6,730 bases of DNA from Burkholderiales bacterium RIFCSPHIGHO2_12_FULL_61_11 (lineage in GTDB: Bacteria > Pseudomonadota > Gammaproteobacteria > Burkholderiales > Burkholderiaceae_C). The notes beneath the pieces were generated by a model. The model was not told the DNA's origin, ran no database searches, and saw nothing but the letters and a program-made list of their open reading frames with translations. Each line of letters begins with the position of its first letter. Position 1 is the first letter of the stretch. A program made the translations under genes and the position numbers. Shown here piece after piece: positions 1 to 5,258 of the stretch. The stretch is taken from contig MERZ01000146.1 in assembly GCA_001770785.1 (NCBI GenBank), forward strand, positions 1 to 6,730, in the 5' to 3' direction.

Positions 1-744
1 CTCTTCGTTGTTGAAATACTTGACCGTTTCATAGTTCAGCAGCGAGTCGACGGCGCGGCTGTGGGCCAACGAGTCCAGCTCGTTCATGGTCTTGCGGTAA
101 TGCGTGCGCCATTCGGTCACCTTGACGGTGTAGAAAATATAGAACACCAGCGCAATGCCGGTGATGCCGGCAAACCAGACGTCGAACTTGACGGCCAGCA
201 GGCTCAGCACCAGCGTCACCTCGATCAGCGTCGGGATGATGCTGTACAGCGAATACGAGATCAGCGAGTGCACGCCGCGCGTGCCGCGCTCGATGTCGCG
301 TGTCATGCCGCCGGTTTGCCGCTCCAGGTGAAAGCGCAGGCTGAGCGCGTGCAGATGCCGGAACACTTCCAGCGCAATGCGCCGCGCCGCGCCTTCAGTG
401 GCTTTGGCAAACACCCACTCGCGCAGCTCGGTAAACAGCGTGGTTGACAAACGCAGCAGCCCATAGGCCAGCAGCAAGGCCACCGGAACCACCAGCACGG
501 CCTGCACATCGCCCGGCTTTAAATTCATGGTGTCAACCAGATTTTTCAGCAGCAGCGGCACGCCCACGTTGGCCAGCTTGGCGCCCAGCATGAAGCCCAG
601 GGCCGCCATGGCGCGCCATTTGTACTCCCACAAATAGGGAAACAGCCGCTTCAGCGTGGCCAGGTCCGAACGCGCGGCCGCCGCCGCCGGGTGGCCGCCA
701 TCCGTGGCCGTTGGGGACGGCACGGGAAGGGAAGAATCAGCCAT
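1..744 (-). CDS. Atm1/HMT1-type ABC exporter, membrane-domain half (partial, C-terminus off window)
   Basis: Reads 248 codons from an ATG at 744-742 to the window edge with no stop. The visible part is the N-terminal transmembrane domain of a half-size ABC exporter; the ATPase domain lies beyond the left edge. After an Ala/Pro-rich N-terminus (residues 1-26), hydrophobic segments occur at about 45-66, 82-104 and 161-208 (probably two helices). The intracellular loop around TEWRTHYRKTMNELD (210-224) and the segment RAVDSLLNYETVKYFNNE (230-247) are hallmarks of the Atm1 family, mitochondrial and bacterial exporters of glutathione-linked sulfur or metal conjugates in the inner membrane. An in-frame ATG 18 nt upstream (762-760) would add MRSRAS. 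Neither start has a clear Shine-Dalgarno, so the start is uncertain. MsbA-like lipid exporters are the main alternative, but the NYETVKYFNNE signature argues for Atm1. The substrate is not known from sequence. Confidence 0.9.
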   Translation of the reverse strand, partial: MADSSLPVPSPTATDGGHPAAAAARSDLATLKRLFPYLWEYKWRAMAALGFMLGAKLANVGVPLLLKNLVDTMNLKPGDVQAVLVVPVALLLAYGLLRLSTTLFTELREWVFAKATEGAARRIALEVFRHLHALSLRFHLERQTGGMTRDIERGTRGVHSLISYSLYSIIPTLIEVTLVLSLLAVKFDVWFAGITGIALVFYIFYTVKVTEWRTHYRKTMNELDSLAHSRAVDSLLNYETVKYFNNEE

Positions 745-766
745 GGAAGCTCGGGAGCGCATGCGT

Positions 767-806
767 CACAATCATTGGGGTTGTTTAAATTTCTAGTGAG
801 ATTGTG
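767..806. repeat. 7-bp inverted repeat in the divergent intergenic spacer
   Basis: CACAATC at 767-773 and GATTGTG at 800-806 are perfect inverted copies separated by 26 bp. They lie between the divergent ABC exporter and thioesterase genes, and the right arm ends three bases before the thioesterase ATG. Such an arrangement could be a dimeric operator or a looping site serving both directions, but no regulator can be named and a chance match is possible. Confidence 0.3.
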
Positions 807-809
807 CCT

Positions 810-1268
810 ATGTCTATCGAATCAAGCGCCTCCAGGGGCAATACCGTCAACGCCAGCGCCGAGGCGCCGCTGCAGACCATCAAGGTTGCGCTGCCCACCG
901 ACAAGGAACTGGTGCTCAAGATGATCCCCATGCCGGCCGACTGCAATGCCAACGGCGACATCTTTGGCGGCTGGGTCATGGCCCAGGTCGACTTGGCCGG
1001 TGCGGTGGTGCCAGCACGCTATGTGGACGGCCGCATGGCGACGGTGGCGGTCAACCAGTTCATTTTCAAGCAACCTGTCAGGGTCGGCGACATCCTGTCG
1101 TTCTTTGCAGGCATCACCCGCATCGGCACCACGTCCATCACGGTGCAGGTCGAGGTGTACGCCGAGCGCTTCCACACGCAAGGCCATTACATCAAGGTCA
1201 CCGAAGCGAGCCTGACCTATGTGGCAATTGACGATTTCGGCAGACCCCGCAAGATCATCAAGCGTTAG
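810..1268 (+). CDS. yciA: YciA-type acyl-CoA thioesterase (hotdog fold)
   Basis: A 152-residue cytosolic hotdog-fold thioesterase predicted to hydrolyse acyl-CoA to free acid and CoA. The family signature NANGDIFGGWVMAQVDLAGA occupies residues 46-65. D61 aligns with catalytic Asp44 of Haemophilus influenzae YciA (HI0827), from recalled sequence. The second conserved block, GRMATVAVNQFIFKQPVRVGD (74-94), matches the YciA pattern TVAV..M.F.KP..VGD. The first 25 or so residues form a polar, probably disordered extension longer than in HI0827. The ATG at 810 is preferred over an in-frame GTG at 804 because a purine-rich GTGAG (796-800) lies 9 nt upstream. The gene is divergent from the ABC exporter and ends before a hairpin-rich intergenic repeat. 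Family assignment is firm; acyl-chain preference is not predictable. Confidence 0.93.
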   Translation: MSIESSASRGNTVNASAEAPLQTIKVALPTDKELVLKMIPMPADCNANGDIFGGWVMAQVDLAGAVVPARYVDGRMATVAVNQFIFKQPVRVGDILSFFAGITRIGTTSITVQVEVYAERFHTQGHYIKVTEASLTYVAIDDFGRPRKIIKR

Positions 1269-1269
1269 G

Positions 1270-1318
1270 TGCTACGGAGTTGATAGCTTCTTGCGCCCAT
1301 GCCAATTGCGCAAAAGCC
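1270..1318. repeat. Two-hairpin REP-like intergenic repeat
   Basis: GCTA (1271-1274) pairs with TAGC (1284-1287). Next to it, TTGCGC (1291-1296) pairs with GCGCAA (1308-1313); with one bulged C this second stem extends into AGCTT (1285-1289) against AAGCC (1314-1318). The layout GCTA..TAGC, TTGCGC..GCGC, AGCC matches a short repeat I recall as scattered between genes in Comamonadaceae genomes. It follows the thioesterase stop codon by one base and could end or stabilise transcripts, but no U-run follows, so a classical rho-independent terminator is not supported. Confidence 0.6.
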
Positions 1319-1367
1319 ATAAATAATTGGGGGAAAAATAATTTCCGGTGAAAACCTGTCAAACGCG

Positions 1368-1378
1368 CTAAATTAGCA
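1368..1378. promoter_or_regulatory. Small palindrome just upstream of the NDUFA9-like gene
   Basis: GCTAAATTAGC is an 11-bp palindrome (5-bp arms, one central base) ending three bases before the ATG at 1382. It includes TAAATT (1370-1375), a weak -10-like hexamer with four of six consensus bases. If that hexamer is used, transcription would begin at or next to the start codon, giving a nearly leaderless message, in line with the absence of a Shine-Dalgarno here. No convincing -35 element is visible. Confidence 0.25.
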
Positions 1379-1381
1379 TTT

Positions 1382-2338
1382 ATGGAAAAAATCCTTATTC
1401 TTGGCGGCACCGGTTTTGTCGGCCGGCATGTTTGCGAAAAACTGAACCGCTTGCAATGCCGCGTGACCGTGGCCACACGCCGCCTGGACAACGCGCGGCA
1501 CCTCCAGGTGCTGCCGCTGGTCGACGTGGTCGAGATCAACGTGCATGACAGTATGTCGCTGGCGCCCTTGCTGGCCGGGCACGACGCCGTCGTCAACCTG
1601 ATCGGCATCCTGCACGGCACTGAAGCCGCTTTTGAAAAGGCCCATGTGCAACTGCCACGGGAGCTGGTGCGGGCCTGCGAGGTCAGCGGACTGCGCCGCA
1701 TCGTCCATATCAGCGCGCTGGGTGCTTCGCTCGATTCGGCGTCGATGTATCAGCGCAGCAAGGCGCGCGGCGAGGCGGTGCTGCTCAGTTCCGGGCTCGA
1801 TGTGACGGTGCTGCGCCCCAGCGTGATGTTTGGCGCCGAGGACAAGTTCCTCAACACCTTTGCCAGTCTGCAGCGCGTATTCCCGGTGATTCCGCTGGCA
1901 GGCAGCCAGGCGCGTTTCCAGCCGGTGTGGGTGGAGGACGTGGCCAGCGCGCTGGTGAAGTGCCTGCAAGACCCCACCACCATTGGCCAGATTTACGAAG
2001 CCTGCGGGCCCGAGGTGTTCACGCTCAAGCAACTGGTGGAACTGGCCGGCCGCTACGCCGGTGTCAACGGCGGCAAGGGCCGCCCGGTGATCGGTCTGCC
2101 CGACGCGCTGGCGCGTCTGCAGGCGCGGCTCATGGAGCTGGCGCCCGGCGAACCGATGCTGACCCGGGACAACCTCGACGCCATGAAAACCGACAACGTG
2201 GCCAGCGGCAAGCTGCCCGGCCTGCAGGCGCTGGGCATCACGCCAGAGGCACTGGGCGCGATTGCGCCCACCTACCTGGGCGCGCGCGGCTTGCGCAGCA
2301 GCCTCATGGCGAAACGCAAAACGTCCGGCCGGTTTTAA
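1382..2338 (+). CDS. NDUFA9-like NAD(P)-binding SDR protein (complex I NDUFA9 subunit family)
   Basis: A 318-residue extended/atypical short-chain dehydrogenase. The dinucleotide-binding glycine motif is at the very N-terminus, GGTGFVGRHV (residues 8-17; GxxGxxG at 8, 11, 14). VVNLIGIL (70-77) and RRIVHISALGA (105-115) are typical core strands, and Y123-x3-K127 (YQRSK) supplies the SDR Tyr/Lys pair. RPSVMFGAEDKFLN (145-158) is the segment seen in proteins named complex I NDUFA9 subunit family, homologous to the accessory NDUFA9 subunit of mitochondrial NADH dehydrogenase. Whether the bacterial protein joins respiratory complex I or acts as an isomerase/reductase on quinone- or isoprenoid-like substrates is unknown. 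The start at 1382 is set by the glycine motif, although no good Shine-Dalgarno precedes it. The GST gene follows after 19 bp, suggesting cotranscription. Confidence 0.9.
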   Translation: MEKILILGGTGFVGRHVCEKLNRLQCRVTVATRRLDNARHLQVLPLVDVVEINVHDSMSLAPLLAGHDAVVNLIGILHGTEAAFEKAHVQLPRELVRACEVSGLRRIVHISALGASLDSASMYQRSKARGEAVLLSSGLDVTVLRPSVMFGAEDKFLNTFASLQRVFPVIPLAGSQARFQPVWVEDVASALVKCLQDPTTIGQIYEACGPEVFTLKQLVELAGRYAGVNGGKGRPVIGLPDALARLQARLMELAPGEPMLTRDNLDAMKTDNVASGKLPGLQALGITPEALGAIAPTYLGARGLRSSLMAKRKTSGRF

Positions 2339-2357
2339 TCAGCAGACCGGAGGCCCC

Positions 2358-3041
2358 ATGCTCAAGCTCTACATCGGCAACAAGAACTATTCTTCCTGGT
2401 CGATGCGGCCCTGGGTGCTTCTCACACAGGCGGGCATTGCCTTTGAAGAGGTCAAGCTGCGTTTTGACTCGTTTGACCCCGATTCCCGCTTCAAGGCGGA
2501 AGTCAGCCGCGTCAACCCGGCGGGCAAGGTGCCCGTGCTCGACGACGACGGCTTCGTGGTGTGGGATACGCTGGCCATTGCCGAATACCTGGCCGAGCGC
2601 TTTCCCGACAAGCAGCTCTGGCCCCGCGATGTCAAAGCCCGGGCCCGGGCGCGCAGCGTTTGCGCCGAAATGCACAGCGGCTTTGCGGCGCTGCGTTCAG
2701 CCTGCACCATGAACATTGAAGCCGACCTCAGCGCAGCGGGCCAGCTGATCTGGCGCGACAAACCCGCCGTGCGCGCCGATGTCGCCCGCCTTGTCGCCAT
2801 GTGGCGCGAGTTATTGGCAGAGCATGGCGGCCCGATGCTCTTTGGCGACTTCAGCATTGCCGACGCGTTTTTTGCGCCGGTGTGCATGCGCCTGAAAAGC
2901 TACGCCTTGCCGGTGCCGGCAGACATCACCGCCTACATGGAGCGCTTGAGCGAGTTGCCGGGCGTCAAGGCCTGGATCGACGGGGCCCTGGCAGAAAACG
3001 ACTTCCGCGAGTTTGAAGAACCTTTCCGCCTGAAACGCTGA
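2358..3041 (+). CDS. Glutathione S-transferase
   Basis: A 227-residue cytosolic GST with both domains. The thioredoxin-fold half (about 1-82) starts LKLYIGNKNYSSWSMRPW, with a Ser-rich catalytic site (S12, S13, S15 candidates). The cis-proline motif GKVPVL is at 56-61, and the glutathione-contacting stretch VVWDTLAIAEYLAERFP at 67-83. The helical half holds the N-capping box FGDFSIADAFFAP at 162-174. GGAGG at 2349-2353, four bases before the ATG at 2358, selects this start over upstream ATGs in the same open frame. It probably forms an operon with the NDUFA9-like gene. It should conjugate glutathione to an electrophile or act as a thiol transferase; the substrate cannot be read from sequence. 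The same reading frame stays open for 68 codons after the TGA (see next feature). Confidence 0.92.
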   Translation: MLKLYIGNKNYSSWSMRPWVLLTQAGIAFEEVKLRFDSFDPDSRFKAEVSRVNPAGKVPVLDDDGFVVWDTLAIAEYLAERFPDKQLWPRDVKARARARSVCAEMHSGFAALRSACTMNIEADLSAAGQLIWRDKPAVRADVARLVAMWRELLAEHGGPMLFGDFSIADAFFAPVCMRLKSYALPVPADITAYMERLSELPGVKAWIDGALAENDFREFEEPFRLKR

Positions 3042-3248
3042 GGCACCGGAGGCATCGCGCGCCTATTCGTCCATCCTGGAAAGTGCCGCGCGGTTAAAGC
3101 CAACATTGATGACTTCCTGCGCCAATTAGATGGTGTTTATCGTTCTGATGTTATCGGAACGTTGTGGCCCCCCATTTCCGAACCACCCGTACCGCGTCAA
3201 GTCGGCATCACGGACCGTTTGCAACACTTCTCAAGCGATAGGCGATAG
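3042..3248 (+). other. Intergenic stretch with an open frame continuing from the GST gene; no supported gene
   Basis: About 400 bp between the GST stop and the DUF2325 start contain no convincing gene. In the GST frame the codons directly after the TGA remain open for 68 codons up to a TAG at 3246-3248, with protein-like stretches such as KANIDDFLRQLDGVYR and SDVIGTLWPPISEPPV. There is no in-frame ATG, no Shine-Dalgarno and no family I recognise. It could be a decayed gene fragment, a relic of a longer C-terminus, or chance in GC-rich DNA. The alternative ATG frame at 3130-3417 runs across the promoter and Fur box and is not supported. Confidence 0.25.
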
Positions 3249-3264
3249 CACTCCCGCGCTATTG
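3243..3264. repeat. Hairpin upstream of the Fur-controlled promoter
   Basis: CGATAGC (3243-3249) can pair with GCTATTG (3258-3264), seven pairs including one G-U, around an 8-nt loop. A tandem GCGATAG duplication spans 3235-3248 at its left arm. The hairpin lies 10 bp before the proposed -35 element. It could be a weak terminator for upstream transcription or an activator site. No T-run follows, so its role is open. Confidence 0.3.
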
Positions 3265-3273
3265 TTCAAAATA

Positions 3274-3304
3274 TTCACAAATGTTAATGATTCTCATTTA
3301 GAAT
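3274..3304 (+). promoter_or_regulatory. Sigma-70-like promoter for the DUF2325/ferritin-like operon
   Basis: TTCACA (3274-3279, five of six to TTGACA) and TAGAAT (3299-3304, five of six to TATAAT) are separated by 19 bp, slightly longer than the ideal 17. Transcription would start near 3311, giving an untranslated leader of about 130 nt before the ATG at 3440. The AT-rich setting contrasts with the surrounding GC-rich DNA, and a Fur box covers the spacer and the start of the -10, which supports this as the real promoter. Confidence 0.55.
3283..3301. promoter_or_regulatory. Fur box (ferric uptake regulator operator)
   Basis: The core AATGATTCTCATT (3286-3298) is, on the reverse strand, AATGAGAATCATT, a very common form of the Fur operator in Pseudomonas and Burkholderiales. 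Eleven of 13 core bases match the central part of the classical 19-bp consensus, and 13 of 19 match over the whole site. It lies between the -35 and -10 elements and overlaps the first bases of the -10, the usual position for iron-dependent repression. This predicts that the two downstream genes are switched off by Fur-Fe(II) when iron is plentiful. Fur can also act positively or indirectly, so the sign needs an experiment. Confidence 0.75.
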
Positions 3305-3369
3305 ACGGGAATGGACTGCCGCTTGCTGCGACTCTCCACCAGAAATGTCGCCGCCCAAACGGGGCTCTG

Positions 3370-3404
3370 TCAATGGCTCAGCCCCCCAAGGGGCCATCCA
3401 TTGA
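3370..3404 (+). promoter_or_regulatory. Stem-loop in the 5' leader of the DUF2325 gene
   Basis: TCAATGG (3370-3376) pairs perfectly with CCATTGA (3398-3404). Inside, after a small internal loop, CCCC (3382-3385) pairs with GGGG (3390-3393) around CCAA. The structure ends 22 bases before the Shine-Dalgarno AGGAG (3427-3431). It is stable and could protect the message, pause RNA polymerase, or act as a regulatory leader. It does not match a riboswitch class I can recognise, and lacks a terminator T-run. Confidence 0.45.
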
Positions 3405-3439
3405 GCGATTCAAATGACCGAATATAAGGAGAAAACATC

Positions 3440-4729
3440 ATGTGCGATCACAGTTCAAAGCAGCCGTTTTCGATGCATTTTGGAAAAGAGAGTCTTGACG
3501 TGGAGGCAACGAAATCAACAGGGTCACGACGTCGGCGAATATGGGATTTGCCGCGCCAATGTCATTGTCCGGTGGTCGGAGTCTGTTTGCCTCTGGATAC
3601 TTTACGGCGCTTGGTGAGCAAGGCTCTGGGTGGGAAGGCACTGGCTGATGACTATGAGGTACATGTGGGGGCTGTTGCTGAGTGCGGGCAACGGGGTCGG
3701 CTGTCCGAACTTCTGCAAGGCGAACTGGACAAACGCTATCCCCGCGAGGTTCAGTACTTCAAGGCAGCCAAGACCACAACGGCAGTTGCTGATTTATGGG
3801 CGAAGGCCGTTCGGCAAGGTGACGTGGCGGGCGCTTTTTGGGCGGCATTGACCCACCCGCGTTGCGATACGGTTTTGCAGGAAGTACTGTGCCGCGACAT
3901 GCACATGCTTCAACACCAGGCAGGGGCCAGTATGCGAATTGACATCGCAAAGTTCAATGCATTGCTGGAAGAAAATGCCATCCTGGGGCGCGAGTTGGCC
4001 AAGGTTCAGGAGCGTAGCACCCGCGTCATTATGGAGAAGTTCAGCGAAATTGAACAACTGACCGCGCAGCTTTTTCAAGTCCGGGCTGAAAATATTGGCA
4101 AAGACAGTCGCATCGCCTTCTTGTGCGACGACCTGACCGCGTTGAAAGCGTCAATACCGGGATTCGACACAAGCGTGCGCTTCCAAAAGAAGGTCGAGCA
4201 GATGACTTCCCGCCAGGCTGAACTTGAAGGGCAGAATACCGAGTTGCGACAAAAGCTGGCTTCAACAGGAAGATCGCTAGCAGCGCTGAACGGCGAGGCA
4301 TCCCATGCCGCAAAGATTGACATTGCCGAGCGATCAGAGCTGCGCACGTCGCCTGTTACCGTGCATTTACATCAGAAGATGGTGCTCTGTGTAGGGGGAC
4401 GCAGCGGCAGCGTTGCAAGCTACCGTGATGTCATTGAACGAGTTGGGGGACGGTTCGCTCATCACGACGGAGGACTTGAGGATAGTCCGAACGTATTGGA
4501 TGCCAGTCTGGCGGCTGCGGACTTGGTGATATGCCAGACCGGCTGCATCAGCCACAATGCCTACTGGAAGGTAAAAGATTTCTGCAAACGCACCGGAAAA
4601 CGCTGCGTTTTTGTAGAGAACCCCAGTGCGTCTTCCTTGGTTCGAGGTTTGGAACAGATATCGAACAATGACACAGATGCAATGAAAGCGGAAACTACAG
4701 GTGTGTCGCTCAGCGGCGCAAAGGGTTAG
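3440..4729 (+). CDS. DUF2325-domain protein, Cys/His-rich, Fur-controlled
   Basis: A 429-residue soluble protein of unknown function. AGGAG (3427-3431) eight bases before the ATG fixes the start. Three regions are visible. (1) Residues about 30-165 are rich in possible metal ligands: CHCPVVGVC (C41, H42, C43, C49), H75, C82, THPRC (H139, C142), and CRDMHMLQH (C151, H155, H159). (2) About 168-285 is polar and heptad-like, probably coiled coil, with runs such as LEENAILGRELAKVQ. (3) About 313-405 is the DUF2325 domain: VLCVGGRSGSVASYRDVIERVGG, FAHHDGG (339-345), CQTGCISHNAY (365-375) and FCKRTGKRC (381-389). Its glycine-rich start resembles a Rossmann-like fold. There is no signal peptide or membrane segment. 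A ferritin-like gene follows at 44 bp, and a Fur box lies upstream. I infer an iron- or metal-linked regulatory or scaffold role; the biochemical activity is unknown. Base composition is visibly less GC-rich than in the flanking housekeeping genes. Confidence 0.88.
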   Translation: MCDHSSKQPFSMHFGKESLDVEATKSTGSRRRRIWDLPRQCHCPVVGVCLPLDTLRRLVSKALGGKALADDYEVHVGAVAECGQRGRLSELLQGELDKRYPREVQYFKAAKTTTAVADLWAKAVRQGDVAGAFWAALTHPRCDTVLQEVLCRDMHMLQHQAGASMRIDIAKFNALLEENAILGRELAKVQERSTRVIMEKFSEIEQLTAQLFQVRAENIGKDSRIAFLCDDLTALKASIPGFDTSVRFQKKVEQMTSRQAELEGQNTELRQKLASTGRSLAALNGEASHAAKIDIAERSELRTSPVTVHLHQKMVLCVGGRSGSVASYRDVIERVGGRFAHHDGGLEDSPNVLDASLAAADLVICQTGCISHNAYWKVKDFCKRTGKRCVFVENPSASSLVRGLEQISNNDTDAMKAETTGVSLSGAKG

Positions 4730-4773
4730 TTATTCAGCTATTTTCCGGACTCAAACTCACCAAGGAGCGCAAT

Positions 4774-5229
4774 ATGGAAGACGCAAAAAATCAAGTCGCG
4801 ATTGATGCCCTCAATCGCATCATGGAACTGGAACTGGCGGGGGGGGTGAAATACACGCATTACTCGCTCATGGTTTACGGCTACAACCGTATCCCCATCG
4901 TTTCTTGGCTTAAGGGCAATGCCGAAGAAGGTCTTGGTCACGCCCACAAGGCTGGCGAACTGGTCACTTTGCTGGGCGGTCACCCTTCTTTGAAAATCGG
5001 TGCTTTGCTTGAAACCGAGAAACACGATATCGGTGACATTCTCCGAGAAAGCCTTGAGCACGAAAAGATAGCACTCGCTGCCTATTACGATCTATTGAAA
5101 ATATCCGAGGGGAATTCCGTTTTGCTTGAGGACTACGCCCGAGAAATGATCGTCCAGGAAGAGTTGCATCTTGATGAGGTGAACAAGATGCTGCGCAGGC
5201 CTGGTGCAATGGAGCCTTTTAAGGAGTAG
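4774..5229 (+). CDS. Bacterioferritin-like diiron protein (ferritin-like superfamily)
   Basis: A 151-residue all-helical protein of ferritin size. Likely diiron ligands, by comparison with bacterioferritin (E18, E51/H54, E94, E127/H130): E20 in MELELAGG, with Y27 seven residues on; E52 and H56 in AEEGLGHAHKAGEL; E97 in ESLEHEKIALAAYY; and E129/H132 in QEELH. The first E/H pair is spaced four apart rather than the usual three, and G53 sits where bacterioferritin has its glutamate, which may be a trait of this subfamily. AAGGAG (4762-4767) six bases before the ATG supports the start. The gene lies 44 bp after the DUF2325 gene with no terminator between, so both should share the Fur-controlled promoter. 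It may store iron or oxidise Fe(II) or peroxide, but cage formation cannot be judged. No obvious terminator precedes cca 29 bp downstream. Confidence 0.85.
   Translation: MEDAKNQVAIDALNRIMELELAGGVKYTHYSLMVYGYNRIPIVSWLKGNAEEGLGHAHKAGELVTLLGGHPSLKIGALLETEKHDIGDILRESLEHEKIALAAYYDLLKISEGNSVLLEDYAREMIVQEELHLDEVNKMLRRPGAMEPFKE
4839..4846 (+). repeat. Eight-G homopolymer run in the ferritin-like gene
   Basis: A run of eight G covers codons 22-25 (Ala-Gly-Gly-Val) near the start of the ferritin-like gene. A gain or loss of one G would frameshift the protein before most iron ligands. Such runs are slippage-prone and also sequencing-error-prone. The present length gives an intact full-length frame. 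Confidence 0.6.
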
Positions 5230-5246
5230 CCCGGCCTCCTAGCCGC

Positions 5247-5252
5247 TAAACT
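5247..5252 (+). promoter_or_regulatory. Possible -10 element for leaderless cca transcription
   Basis: TAAACT (four of six to TATAAT) ends six bases before the cca ATG at 5259, and no Shine-Dalgarno precedes that ATG. A transcript from here would begin at or beside the start codon. No good -35 element is seen, so translation by read-through from the ferritin-like gene is equally possible. Confidence 0.2.
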
Positions 5253-5258
5253 GCCCGC

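Noticed and set aside
804..809. GTG start for the thioesterase
   Set aside because: The ATG at 810 is the better codon and has a better-spaced GTGAG upstream.
2262..2357. Upstream extension of the GST frame
   Set aside because: It overlaps the end of the NDUFA9-like gene; the GGAGG at 2349-2353 and the thioredoxin-fold N-terminus place the start at 2358.
3130..3417. A 95-codon plus-strand frame starting at ATG 3130
   Set aside because: It runs through the promoter and Fur box and the leader stem-loop, has no Shine-Dalgarno, and its product (MVFIVLMLSERCG...) shows no recognisable domain.
3414..3617. A 67-codon frame starting at ATG 3414
   Set aside because: It overlaps the DUF2325 coding region in another frame and begins upstream of that gene's strong Shine-Dalgarno, which fits the ATG at 3440 far better.
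5232..5245. CGGC/GCCG hairpin between the ferritin-like gene and cca as a terminator
   Set aside because: Only four pairs and no T-run; the gap is too short to judge.
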